From: Thalassorhabdomicrobium marinisediminis | GTDB lineage: Bacteria > Pseudomonadota > Alphaproteobacteria > Rhodobacterales > Rhodobacteraceae | Assembly: GCF_003072065.1 (NCBI RefSeq) | Contig: NZ_QCYG01000008.1 | Location: 1 to 64,000 of the forward strand | Length of the DNA stretch: 64,000 nucleotides | Direction of reading: 5' to 3' | Shown: piece after piece, positions 51,826 through 60,377 of the stretch | How positions within the stretch are numbered: the stretch's first letter is position 1 | Layout of the letters: every line of letters begins with the position of its first letter | Made by a program: the position numbers and the translations under genes | Notes under the pieces: generated by a model | The model's input: only the letters and a program-made list of their open reading frames with translations | Told to the model about the DNA's origin: nothing | Databases searched by the model: none

Positions 51826-52915
51826 TCTGAGCCGCCTGTTCGAGCCTGTCGACATCGCGGGCCTGCGCCTGCCGAACCGTTTGGTCATGGCCCCGATGAG
51901 CCGCTACTTCTGCCCCGACGGCATTCCCCATGCGGGCGTGGCAGAGTATTACCGCAAACGGGTCGAGGGCGGTATCGGGCTGGTCCTGTCCGAAGCCACC
52001 TATATCGATCACCCCTCGGCCGAATGCTATGAAGCCGTGCCACGGTTTCACGGCCCGGCGCTCGAGGGTTGGAAGCAGGTGATCGACACGGTCCATGCTG
52101 CGGGCGGCAAGATGTTCCCCCAGCTTTGGCACGTGGGCAGCTTCCGTCAGCCCGGCATGGCGCCCGACCCTTCGGTGCCCGGCCTTGGCCCGTCCGAAAA
52201 CACCAACCCCGCGGCAGCCGGTGACGCTGCGACCCGTGCGCTGACCGAGGCCGAAATCGCCGACATCATCGCCGCCTATGCTCAGGCGGCCGCCGATGCC
52301 AAGCGGCTGGGCTTCGATGGTGTGGAGCTGCACGGCGCACATGGTTATCTGCTGGATGAATTCCTGTGGGAACGCACCAACCGGCGCACCGACGACTGGG
52401 GCGGCGACCACGTGGGTCGTACCCGGTTTCCCGCCGCCGTCATTGCGGCGGTGCGCGCGGCGGTCGGGCCGGATTTCCCGGTCTCCATGCGCTGGTCGCA
52501 GTGGAAGCAACAGGATTACCGCGTCGCGCTGGCCGACACGCCCGAAACCCTGGGCGAGATTCTGCGCCCGCTTGCGGATGCCGGCCTGTCGATCCTGCAT
52601 TGCTCGACCCGCCGCGTCTGGGAACCGGCCTTTCCCGAACGCGACGAGGATCGGATCATGTCATCCTGGGTGAAAGAGCTGACCGGATTGCCAACCATCT
52701 CTGTGGGCGGAGTCGGGCTGGAACAGGCGGGGATCAAATCTTCGGCTGCAGGCTCGCTCGAGACGTTGGCCGCACCGCTGAACCGGGGCGAAATCGACCT
52801 GCTGGCGGTGGGCCGCGCGGTGTTGGCTGATCCGAACTGGCCCAAGCTAGTGCGGGACGGCCGCGCGGAAGAGGGCAAGGGCTTCGACAAGGCGCAGCTT
52901 GCCGAGCTGATTTGA
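51815..52915 (+). CDS. OYE-family NADH:flavin oxidoreductase
   Basis: 366 residues starting at a GTG (51815) with GGAG eight bases upstream. LFEPVDIAGLRLPNRLVMAPMSR is the FMN-binding N-terminus; FDGVELHGAHGYLLDEFLWE with NRRTDDWGG holds the His/His-type substrate-binding residues; LLAVGRAVLADPNWPKLVRDG is the C-terminal FMN-phosphate site. There is no C-terminal 4Fe-4S extension, so it is an OYE/12-oxophytodienoate-reductase-like enzyme rather than a 2,4-dienoyl-CoA reductase. It probably reduces an activated C=C bond of an enone intermediate. A clear terminator follows. Confidence 0.87.
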   Translation: MSGDLSRLFEPVDIAGLRLPNRLVMAPMSRYFCPDGIPHAGVAEYYRKRVEGGIGLVLSEATYIDHPSAECYEAVPRFHGPALEGWKQVIDTVHAAGGKMFPQLWHVGSFRQPGMAPDPSVPGLGPSENTNPAAAGDAATRALTEAEIADIIAAYAQAAADAKRLGFDGVELHGAHGYLLDEFLWERTNRRTDDWGGDHVGRTRFPAAVIAAVRAAVGPDFPVSMRWSQWKQQDYRVALADTPETLGEILRPLADAGLSILHCSTRRVWEPAFPERDEDRIMSSWVKELTGLPTISVGGVGLEQAGIKSSAAGSLETLAAPLNRGEIDLLAVGRAVLADPNWPKLVRDGRAEEGKGFDKAQLAELI

Positions 52916-52945
52916 CGCAATCCTGAATACCCGAAACGACTGAAC

Positions 52946-52972
52946 GGCGGCATCCCCGGGTGCCGCCTTTTT
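52946..52972 (+). terminator. Rho-independent terminator of the NTF2/OYE operon
   Basis: GGCGGCA (52946-52952) pairs with TGCCGCC (52961-52967), followed by TTTTT. It ends 57 bases after the OYE stop codon. Confidence 0.88.
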
Positions 52973-53000
52973 CGCGCCTCGCCCGTCCGTTGTGCCCATG

Positions 53001-53028
53001 AAAAATGGGGCGACCCGAGAGCCGCCCC
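53001..53028 (-). terminator. Rho-independent terminator of the binding-protein gene
   Basis: Read on the minus strand, GGGGCGGC and GTCGCCCC form an eight-pair stem with one wobble (53007-53028), followed by ATTTTT. It lies 35 bases beyond the stop codon of the substrate-binding protein gene. Confidence 0.82.
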
Positions 53029-53062
53029 AGGCAGGGGGAGTTCAGATCAGCCGATCAGCGGC

Positions 53063-54271
53063 TTAATCGTCACACAGGATACGTTCCACCAATCCGTCTT
53101 CGCGCTGCTGGTACGGGTTGCGCACGACCACCATTGCATCCGCCGACGGAAGGAAGTGGTTCTCGTCGCTGGCGCCGAATGTGCCCAGCATGTTGTCGAT
53201 CTCGGCGGCGTTCGCCTCGATCCAGGCGGCGACCTCTGCGCCATCCGTAGTGCCAGCGCCTTCGATCGCCTGAGCCAGAATGAACGGCTCGACATAATAG
53301 GGCGCGATGCCCGATGGGCCGCCGACCGACGCCAGATCGGGATATGTTTCATTGGCGCGGGCCGCGAACTTGGCAAAAGCGCTTTCGCCCACCGGATCAC
53401 CCTCGCAATAGGACATGCCGCTGAACTGCACCGAATAGACGTCCTCGAACACCTCTTCGCCCAGATCGCGGGCGATGCCTACGGCGTAGTTCGTCAACGT
53501 CAGGCTGCCCAGCACCGGCACATCCCAACCGATTTCCTCGCGGTTTTGCAGGAACTTGCGGGTGTCATCGACCAGCGAGTTGATCAGCAGAACCGCATCC
53601 GCCTCCGAGCGGCGCATCGAGAAGATCTGCGGCGTCATGTCCTCGGCCCGGAAGGCGAATTCCTGCACTTCCACAAGCGGATGGCCCAACTCTTCGAGAT
53701 AGGCGGCAATCTCTGCGGCCGCCGCCTGGGACATGCCGCCGTTGTCAGAGATCAGGGCGATGTTTTCAGCGCCCAGCTCTTCGATCGCGTATTTGATGTT
53801 GGCGATCATCTGGTTCAAACCCGTGGGCGAGTTCGAAAAGTGGTAGGGGGCCAGCTCTGGCGTGAGGGTCGGAGAAGCGGCCGTGGTGATCTGCGCGATA
53901 TTTCCTTCCGTCAACACGGTGGTCACTGGAATGGTTTCTTGCGAGGTGACGGGCCCGACCATGCCTTCGATGCCGACGTTTTCGACCAGGCGCCGTGCTT
54001 CGCTTACGCCGTGCGTCGGGTCGGTCTCGCTGTCGGCAATCGTCAGTTCGACTTGCCGGCCCAGGATGCCGCCGCTTTCGTTGAGTTGCTCGACGGCCAG
54101 CTCCCAGCCCATCGAGGCTGCGGTGCCGATGGCCGCGCCGCCGCCGGTGATGGATACGAGCGCACCCATCTGGAACGGCTCATCCTGCGCCGAGGCGCTG
54201 CCGGCGCCCAGCGCCAATACAGCCGCGCCAATTGCCGTGTATGAGTGTAGTTTGGTTGCCAGTCTCGTCAT
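53063..54271 (-). CDS. ABC transporter substrate-binding protein, LivK/Peripla_BP_6 type
   Basis: 402 residues with a signal peptide (YTAIGAAVLALGAGSASAQD). MGALVSITGGGAAIGTAASM, LAVEQLNESGGILGRQVELT and MVGPVTSQETIPVT are the Peripla_BP_6 landmarks. It is the only binding protein matching the LivH/LivMG/LivF set at 33.7-37.1 kb, 16 kb away. Both carry the regional operator (sites C and G), so they probably form one importer. Its ligand is most likely an intermediate of the pathway, such as a C/D-ring steroid acid; that is inferred from regulation only. Confidence 0.85.
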   Translation of the reverse strand: MTRLATKLHSYTAIGAAVLALGAGSASAQDEPFQMGALVSITGGGAAIGTAASMGWELAVEQLNESGGILGRQVELTIADSETDPTHGVSEARRLVENVGIEGMVGPVTSQETIPVTTVLTEGNIAQITTAASPTLTPELAPYHFSNSPTGLNQMIANIKYAIEELGAENIALISDNGGMSQAAAAEIAAYLEELGHPLVEVQEFAFRAEDMTPQIFSMRRSEADAVLLINSLVDDTRKFLQNREEIGWDVPVLGSLTLTNYAVGIARDLGEEVFEDVYSVQFSGMSYCEGDPVGESAFAKFAARANETYPDLASVGGPSGIAPYYVEPFILAQAIEGAGTTDGAEVAAWIEANAAEIDNMLGTFGASDENHFLPSADAMVVVRNPYQQREDGLVERILCDD

Positions 54272-54332
54272 GATAACGGGTCCTTTCGTGTCAACGGGTG
54301 GTTCAATTGTTACCCTGTCTGGTGCAGGCGCC

Positions 54333-54348
54333 TCGTCCGATCAGACGA
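54333..54348. promoter_or_regulatory. Regional operator, site G
   Basis: TCGTC-CGATCA-GACGA, extended by one pair to CTCGTC/GACGAG, making this the most symmetric copy. It lies about 60 bases upstream of the substrate-binding protein start. Confidence 0.78.
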
Positions 54349-54400
54349 GCCTCGGGTAGAAAACCCCAGCGGCGGTGCGACCGGCCGCGGCTTTGCTGCG

Positions 54401-55261
54401 TCATTCGATCTCCGTATAGCCGTCGGCTGCGATGATCGGCAGATGGGTCCAATTGCCGGAGCCATCCGGCATCCGCATCCAGGCCCCCGCCGACAGCACG
54501 CCGCCGTCGACCACCATACTGGTCCCCGTCACCCAGCCCGACAAGCGGTCAGACGCCAGATAGAGCGCGGCGCCTGCGGAATCCTCACCACGGCCGAAGC
54601 GGCCCAGCGGGAACCAGGTTGCGATATGCTTCCGGTTGGCCTTGGGTACGCGTGTGTCGGCGGTGATCTGGGCGCTGTCCGTCGTCTCGCTCGCGATGGC
54701 GTTGACACGGATCCGGTCGGCGCCCAACTCGGACGCAAGACTTTGGGTGAACCCGGTGATTCCGGACTTGAACGCCGCATAGACGCAGGCCCGCGGGATG
54801 CCGCGAAAAGCCTCGACGCTGGACAGGTTGATGATCGATCCCCCCGCCCCGCTGGATTTCATCAGCGGCAGGGCGGCCTTGGTGACGCGGAACATATGCA
54901 ACAGGTTGACCGCATAGAGCGCTTCCCATTCCTCTTCGGTCGAGTCCTCGAAGTAGCTGGTGATGCGCAGGAAATCCCCCACGTTGTTGACCAGCACGTC
55001 AAGTCGTCCGAACCGGTCGCGGACCGCCTTGATGAGCTTTGCCACATCGTCGCGGTCGCGCACATCGGCGGCAACCACCAGGGCATCGGGCAGCGCCTTG
55101 CGCAGGTTTTCGACCCGCGCGGGGTCGTTCTCGGCAATCGCGAGCTGCAGGCCGCTCTCGGCGAACAAGTCTGCCGTCGCGCGTCCGATCCCGACCCCGC
55201 CGCCGGTTATGAGCGCGACCTTCCCGGCCACCTGCAACAGATCAGAGGGTGTGCCCGTCAT
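54401..55261 (-). CDS. SDR-family oxidoreductase
   Basis: 286 residues. VALITGGGVGIGRATADLFA binds the cofactor; NNVGDFLRITSYFEDSTEEE, then NLSSVEAFRGIPRACVYAAFKSG is the active-site block with Tyr and Lys in YxxxK. A ~35-residue C-terminal extension (AGAWMRMPDGSGNWTHLPII) is unusual and may contact substrate. It follows the NAD-dependent epimerase-like gene with a four-base overlap, and together they form a two-gene unit controlled by operator site H. Confidence 0.85.
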   Translation of the reverse strand: MTGTPSDLLQVAGKVALITGGGVGIGRATADLFAESGLQLAIAENDPARVENLRKALPDALVVAADVRDRDDVAKLIKAVRDRFGRLDVLVNNVGDFLRITSYFEDSTEEEWEALYAVNLLHMFRVTKAALPLMKSSGAGGSIINLSSVEAFRGIPRACVYAAFKSGITGFTQSLASELGADRIRVNAIASETTDSAQITADTRVPKANRKHIATWFPLGRFGRGEDSAGAALYLASDRLSGWVTGTSMVVDGGVLSAGAWMRMPDGSGNWTHLPIIAADGYTEIE

Positions 55262-56169
55262 ACCGTTTCCTCCGCCGCTGCCCCGGACATGGCCACCACC
55301 TCGGCCACGGCCCGCCTGACGTCGTTGCGGGTGTAGCTCAGGCCCGCATCGGGCTCATAGGCCAGCGTATTGCCACGGCCCTGGATGATGAATGGATCGG
55401 GCAGAAGGGGGTGTTCGCGGTCTTGCGTTTCCACCTCGACGCGGGAGCCCGCGACATCGAAGAACATCTGGAAGAACGCCCGGTAACTCAGATTCTTATC
55501 GCCGATGAGATAGGCTTTCCCGGCCTCGCCCTGTTCCAGCGCCGATGCGATGGCCTCGGCCAGGGACCTGACGGACATGTAGTTCGTGCCCCCGGGCGGA
55601 GCGGCACTGGGGATGTCCGGATGCAGGCCGCGACCCCAATCCGCCAGCATGCGATACCGCGCGGCGGGCAGGCCCGGCACCGCGCCGACAATCGACGGCG
55701 GGTTCAGCGTGATTGCGCAGAACCCGTCGCGAGACAGGGCGCGGGTGCGATCGTCGGCCAGTTGGCGCGCGCGGATGTAGGTGGAATGCTCCGCAAGATC
55801 TGGGCGCAGGTGATGGTAGTAGCTGCCGACCTGCACGAAGCGCTCCACCCCCGCGTCCCGCGCGAGGCTGGCGAAGGCCGGCACGCCGTCGGATTGGGTC
55901 TTGCGATAGAAAGCCTCGGCATCGGCGTCGGCAGGCATGTGTCGCGGGTCGTTGCCGGCTGCGAAGACGATGGCCTCAAACGGCGTAAGATCGTCACGGC
56001 TGAAATCCCCCGTCGTAAAATCCCCCGTGAGAACCGGAAACTGTGCAGCCGGGTGCTCGGGGGCGGTGGCGGTGCGGGCTGCGAGATGCACCTCGTGGCC
56101 CTGTGATTGCAAATGCAGGGCGGTGTTGATGCCGATCATCCCGGTGCCGCCAATGATTAGAACGCGCAT
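55258..56169 (-). CDS. NAD-dependent epimerase/dehydratase-like (extended SDR) protein
   Basis: 303 residues. MRVLIIGGTGMIGINTALHL is the extended-SDR NAD(P) motif; VFAAGNDPRHMPADADAEAF and FVQVGSYYHHLRPDLAEHST follow. The usual YxxxK appears altered, and a Tyr-rich VGSYYHHL stretch stands near the catalytic position. The family includes epimerases, 3-beta-hydroxysteroid dehydrogenases and NmrA-like sensors. The start at 56169 follows GAGAGGACACC. Preceded by operator site H. Confidence 0.78.
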   Translation of the reverse strand: MRVLIIGGTGMIGINTALHLQSQGHEVHLAARTATAPEHPAAQFPVLTGDFTTGDFSRDDLTPFEAIVFAAGNDPRHMPADADAEAFYRKTQSDGVPAFASLARDAGVERFVQVGSYYHHLRPDLAEHSTYIRARQLADDRTRALSRDGFCAITLNPPSIVGAVPGLPAARYRMLADWGRGLHPDIPSAAPPGGTNYMSVRSLAEAIASALEQGEAGKAYLIGDKNLSYRAFFQMFFDVAGSRVEVETQDREHPLLPDPFIIQGRGNTLAYEPDAGLSYTRNDVRRAVAEVVAMSGAAAEETV

Positions 56170-56223
56170 GGTGTCCTCTCGTGATGGTTTCACGAAAGGC
56201 TAACCTGCGCATGGGTGCCTTCA

Positions 56224-56239
56224 TCGTCCGAACAGACGT
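56224..56239. promoter_or_regulatory. Regional operator, site H
   Basis: TCGTC-CGAACA-GACGT, 55 bases upstream of the extended-SDR gene. It marks the right border of the regulon in this window. Confidence 0.7.
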
Positions 56240-56437
56240 GGCACCCCACGAAGCGCGCGGGTCTCGAAATTGCCGATCACGACTTCGGTAATGAGCGCTC
56301 GCATCGTCTAAAAGCGGCACGGGGCATTTGGCCGAGCGTGTGGTCGCTGAGGCAGGTCAGGCCCGCGAGCCGGCCGGATTGCTGTTTGGTCCAGTCGAAG
56401 ACTGTTACCCAAGGTCTTATTCTGAGGCATGGCGCCC

Positions 56438-56683
56438 CTACCCCCCCGGAATCCGCCGCATGAGGAAGACTTCCGCATCCTCAGGGATGCCCTGTGACCA
56501 GTCGTCCCGATAGATCGTGCCGTTGATCGCCACGGCCACGTCGTTGCGGAAGGGTTGTTCCAGCGCGGGATAGCGCAGTTGCAGTTTGCTCAAGAGCTCG
56601 CGGATCGTGGCGGCTTCGATCGTCACGTGCTCCTGATCCTCTGCCAAGGGCCGCAATCCGGCCCAGAGCGTGACCTGAACCAT
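56438..56683 (-). CDS. MoaD/ThiS-family small sulfur-carrier-like protein
   Basis: 81 residues with a ubiquitin-like beta-grasp pattern and the diagnostic C-terminal Gly-Gly (FLMRRIPGG). MoaD proteins carry the sulfur used in molybdopterin synthesis; related proteins serve tungsten enzymes and thiamine. Its ATG overlaps the end of the molybdenum-hydroxylase large-subunit gene by one base. This suggests a dedicated cofactor-maturation helper for that enzyme. No MoaE partner was seen here. Confidence 0.82.
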   Translation of the reverse strand: MVQVTLWAGLRPLAEDQEHVTIEAATIRELLSKLQLRYPALEQPFRNDVAVAINGTIYRDDWSQGIPEDAEVFLMRRIPGG

Positions 56684-58941
56684 CAGCGTTGTGCCTTCAG
56701 GGCCGCCAGAATGCGCGGGGGTGAGATCGGCACATGGGTCATGCGCACGCCCACGGCGTCCGAGACGGCATTGGCCACCGCTGCCAAGGGCGGCACGATC
56801 GAGGTCTCGCCCACGCCGCGCACGCCGTAGGGGTGGTTGGGGTTGGGAATCTCCAGAATCTGCGTGTCGATCATCGGCAGGTCCGAGCAGACCGGAATCC
56901 GGTAGTCGAGGAAGCCCGCGTTCTGCAGCCGCCCATCTTCGCCATAGATATATTCCTCGTTCAGCGCCCAGCCGATGCCCTGCGCCGCGCCGCCCTGATA
57001 CTGCCCCTCGACATAGGCCGGATGCACCGCCTTGCCCGCATCCTGAATGACCGTGTAACGGATCACGCGGGTCGCGCCGGTTTCGGGATCCACCTCAACG
57101 TCGCAGATATGGGTGCCGAAGGACACGCCGGCCCCGTCGGCCACAAGCTCGCTATGCCCTGCGATCGGCCCGCCGGTGTTGCCCGCCTTGGCCGCGATGT
57201 CCTTCACCGAGAGAGGGGCGAGGTTGTCGTGGCTGGCGCCGACCGCGTGGGCCTGTCCGTCCTTCCACTCGATATCCTCGACCGGAATGTCCCACATCAG
57301 GGCCGCGCGTTGTTTCATCACCGCGATGGCGTTGCGCGCGGCCGAGATCGTCGCCATGGACGACGAGAACGTGCCGCGACTGCCGTCGGTCATGTCGTTG
57401 TATCCAAGCGAGGCCGTGTCCGCGACGCCGGCCTTCACATCCTCATAGGCGATGCCCAGCTCTTCAGCCGCGATCATCGACAGCGACGCGCGCGAGCCGC
57501 CCACGTCCACCGTGCCGACCGAAAGCGTCACCGTTCCATCAGCGCTGATGTTGAGGTCGGTGCAGGTCTGCCCGCCGAAGTTGAACCAGAACCCGCAGGC
57601 CATGCCGCGCCCCTGATTTTTCCCAAGGGGTGCCGACATATGCGCATGCGCCTTGGCGGCTTCAAGCGTAGGGCCGATGCCGATGGGGCCGTAAACCGGA
57701 CCGTAGGACGAACGGGTGCCCTCTCGCGCGGCGTTCTTGATGCGGAAATCTACTGCGTCGATGCCGATCTTATGGGCCAGACTGTCAATCGCGCTTTCCA
57801 CGGCAAAGGCCGCCATCGGGGCCGAGGGCGCGCGGTAGGCAGCGACCTTGGGCCGGTTCACCAGCACCTCGATCCCCACGGTCTTCACGTTCTCCAGATC
57901 GTAACAGGCAAAGGCCGTCATCGCGCCGGTTTCGGCCCAAGTGTCGGGATAGGGCCCGCTGGTATAGCGCAAGGTGGCTTCGGCGGCAGTGATCGTGCCA
58001 TCCTTCGTGGCGCCGATTTTCACATCGATGGAGGTGGCCGAAGTCGGCCCCGAGGCGCGGAACACCTCATTGCGGGACATCACCAGCTTGACCGGCCGGC
58101 CCGCCTTGCGCGACAGGGCCAGCGCCACCGGTTCCGCCCAGACGTGGGTCTTGCCACCAAAGCCGCCACCAATCTCGGACGACGTGACCTTGAGCTTCGA
58201 GACCTCGAGCCCCAGCAGGTCGGCACAGACCTGACGATAAACGAACGGCCCCTGCGTGCAGACCCACATCTCGGCGCTTCCGTCGCTGTTGCAACTGGCG
58301 ACGCAGGCATGGGGTTCGATATAGCCCTGATGGGTCTGTTCGGTCTTGAAGGTGCGCTCGACGATCTCATCCGCTTTGGCAAAACCCGCCGCGACATCCC
58401 CGTGGCCAAACTCCGAATGGGCGAAGACGTTCGAGGGGGCGTCGGGCGCTGGCGTCACGCCCTTCGTGATGATCGTCTCGTCCAGCACCGGCGCGTCCGG
58501 TGCCATGGCCAGATCGACGTCGACCACATGGGGCAGCACCTCATAGTCCACTTCGATCAGCTTGAGCGCCTTGCGCGCCACATGGACGTCGATGGCGGCG
58601 ACCGCGGCGACCGCGTGGCCGTCATAAAGCGCCTTAGTGCGCGCCATGCAGTTGTCGAGGATGGCAAACAGGCTTGCGTCGCCGTCGGTCAGGTCCGGCA
58701 GGTCAGCGGCAGTGACCACCGCCTTGACGCCCTTCAACGCCTCCGCCTGAGAGGTGTCGATCCGCAGAATGCGCGCGTGGGCATGGGGGCTGCGGAGAAC
58801 CCGCGCCACCAACTGCCCCGGCATGTTGTAATCCGCGCCATAGCGCGCGCGGCCCGTTACCTTATCGACCCCGTCAGGCCGCACCGGGCGGGTGCCAACA
58901 GCGTTCAGCTCCTTTTCATTGTAGCTTGCGTCAAAGCTCAT
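56683..58941 (-). CDS. Molybdenum hydroxylase large subunit (xanthine dehydrogenase/CoxL family)
   Basis: 752 residues of the molybdopterin-binding type. The N-terminal GTRPVRPDGVDKVTGRARYG, GGGFGGKTHVWAEPVALALS, the loop PKVAAYRAPSAPMAAFAVES, and near the C-terminus GVRGVGETSIVPPLAAVANA with the catalytic Glu of GVGE are all present. The loop AYRAPSAP differs from the AYRCSFR of true CO dehydrogenases, so it is a hydroxylase of an organic substrate. It overlaps the small-subunit gene by four bases. Substrate is unknown; a hydroxylation of a heterocycle or of a carbonyl-bearing compound is typical. Confidence 0.88.
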   Translation of the reverse strand: MSFDASYNEKELNAVGTRPVRPDGVDKVTGRARYGADYNMPGQLVARVLRSPHAHARILRIDTSQAEALKGVKAVVTAADLPDLTDGDASLFAILDNCMARTKALYDGHAVAAVAAIDVHVARKALKLIEVDYEVLPHVVDVDLAMAPDAPVLDETIITKGVTPAPDAPSNVFAHSEFGHGDVAAGFAKADEIVERTFKTEQTHQGYIEPHACVASCNSDGSAEMWVCTQGPFVYRQVCADLLGLEVSKLKVTSSEIGGGFGGKTHVWAEPVALALSRKAGRPVKLVMSRNEVFRASGPTSATSIDVKIGATKDGTITAAEATLRYTSGPYPDTWAETGAMTAFACYDLENVKTVGIEVLVNRPKVAAYRAPSAPMAAFAVESAIDSLAHKIGIDAVDFRIKNAAREGTRSSYGPVYGPIGIGPTLEAAKAHAHMSAPLGKNQGRGMACGFWFNFGGQTCTDLNISADGTVTLSVGTVDVGGSRASLSMIAAEELGIAYEDVKAGVADTASLGYNDMTDGSRGTFSSSMATISAARNAIAVMKQRAALMWDIPVEDIEWKDGQAHAVGASHDNLAPLSVKDIAAKAGNTGGPIAGHSELVADGAGVSFGTHICDVEVDPETGATRVIRYTVIQDAGKAVHPAYVEGQYQGGAAQGIGWALNEEYIYGEDGRLQNAGFLDYRIPVCSDLPMIDTQILEIPNPNHPYGVRGVGETSIVPPLAAVANAVSDAVGVRMTHVPISPPRILAALKAQR

Positions 58942-59420
58942 GCCGCATCCCCCCGCATCTCGGCCGCGGCATCCTGCACCGCGCGCACGATCTTGTCATA
59001 GCCGGTGCAGCGGCACAGGTTGCCCGCCAGCCAGAACCGGATTTCCTCTTCGGTCGGGTCGGGGTTCACGTCGAGCAAGGCCTTGGCCGCCATCAGGAAG
59101 CCCGGTGTGCAGATGCCGCATTGCAAGGCCGCATGTTCCAGAAACTTGGTTTGCAACGGGTGCAGATCATGGCCGTGGGCCATGCCTTCGATGGTCTCGA
59201 TCTCGCGCCCCTCGGCCTCGGCCCCCAGCACCAGACAGGAACAGACGATCCGCCCGTCCAGCATCGTGCTACACGCCCCGCAATCGCCCGTCCCGCAGCC
59301 CTCTTTCGAGCCCATGAGCCCGAGACGGTTGCGCAATACGTCCAGCAGGCTTTCGTCCGCGTGGCACAGGTATTCGACGTCATCGCCGTTGATGGTGGTG
59401 GATACAGCTATCGTTGTCAT
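58938..59420 (-). CDS. Molybdenum hydroxylase [2Fe-2S] subunit (CoxS type)
   Basis: 160 residues. The plant-type cluster is bound by SKEGCGTGDCGACSTMLDG plus the following Cys, and the second cluster by LQCGICTPGFLMAAKALLDV and GNLCRCTGYDKIVRAV. All eight cysteines are present. The protein carries electrons between the molybdenum centre and the FAD subunit. It overlaps the FAD-subunit gene by four bases and the large-subunit gene by four. Confidence 0.93.
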   Translation of the reverse strand: MTTIAVSTTINGDDVEYLCHADESLLDVLRNRLGLMGSKEGCGTGDCGACSTMLDGRIVCSCLVLGAEAEGREIETIEGMAHGHDLHPLQTKFLEHAALQCGICTPGFLMAAKALLDVNPDPTEEEIRFWLAGNLCRCTGYDKIVRAVQDAAAEMRGDAA

Positions 59421-60280
59421 TGTGTCTCTCCTGCGCGGTCGTAGGCGATCTTCGCGGCGCGACGGGCCAGCACGCCCGCCACCTCCTTGCGGAAGGCAAC
59501 GGTGCCGCGTTTGTCGTCGATTGGCGTGGCCGCGTCGGAACAGGCGGCCTCAAACCGGGCGAGCGTGTCATCGTCCAGCGTCGTGCCCACAAGCATCTGC
59601 GCGGCGTCATCGGGCACGATCACCCGCGGCCCCACCGCGCCCAGCGCCACCCGCGCCGAGGCCACCGTTCCATCTGCATCGCGGGTCAGCACCACAGCCG
59701 TCCCGACCACCGCAATGTCCATTTCCGTGCGCGGGATGAACCGCAGATAGGCACTGCCCGTCTGCGGCGCGGGTTCGGGCAAGACAATGGCGGCCACGAT
59801 CTCACCGGGGGCGAGCGAGGTTTGCCCCGGCCCCACCGGCACGTCGCGCGCGGGAATGATGCGGTTGCCCTCGGGCCCGACGATCTTCACGCGGGCGTCC
59901 ACCGCCACCAAAGCCGGCACGCTGTCGGCGGCAGGCCCCGCGTTGCACAGATTGCCCGTCATCGTGCAGCGCGACTGGATCTGCGTGGACCCGATCAGGT
60001 TCGCCGCCTCGACCACGCCGGGCCATGCGGCCACAAGCGCGGCATCCTCGGCCAGCTTCGCGCAAGGCACCGCCGCCCCGATCACGAAGCCCGCGTCGGT
60101 GCGGGCAATCTCGCCCATGCCGGCGATGCGCTTGATATCGACCACCAGATCGGCGTCGAAATCGTCGTTCTTCATCCGGACCAGCAGGTCCGTCCCCCCC
60201 GCAAGGATATGGGACCGCTCGGGCGTGGCGCTCAAAAGGCCAACCGCGTCTTCCAGAGTTTCGGGTCGTTCGTAACGCAT
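59417..60280 (-). CDS. Molybdenum hydroxylase FAD-binding subunit (CoxM type)
   Basis: 287 residues. HILAGGTDLLVRMKN and STQIQSRCTMTGNLCNAGPA are the two FAD-binding signatures of the CoxM/XdhB family, and LRFIPRTEMDIAVVG marks the C-terminal half. It is the first gene of the operon FAD subunit - Fe-S subunit - large subunit - MoaD-like. I found no regional operator upstream, so it may be controlled separately from the steroid-ring genes. Confidence 0.92.
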   Translation of the reverse strand: MRYERPETLEDAVGLLSATPERSHILAGGTDLLVRMKNDDFDADLVVDIKRIAGMGEIARTDAGFVIGAAVPCAKLAEDAALVAAWPGVVEAANLIGSTQIQSRCTMTGNLCNAGPAADSVPALVAVDARVKIVGPEGNRIIPARDVPVGPGQTSLAPGEIVAAIVLPEPAPQTGSAYLRFIPRTEMDIAVVGTAVVLTRDADGTVASARVALGAVGPRVIVPDDAAQMLVGTTLDDDTLARFEAACSDAATPIDDKRGTVAFRKEVAGVLARRAAKIAYDRAGETQ

Positions 60281-60377
60281 GACAGGACTTTCCGCTCAGC
60301 CGCCGCCCCTTCGGGCAGCCGTGTTTCCGGCGAAATGATCCGTCAATCCGCCAGCCGACTGCAACCCCCCCGCGCGG

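Noticed and set aside
56734-59001. 755-codon plus-strand frame opposite the molybdenum hydroxylase large subunit
   Set aside because: Its composition (His, Arg and Asp rich, no motifs) is typical of antisense frames, and the minus strand encodes a complete, motif-rich protein.
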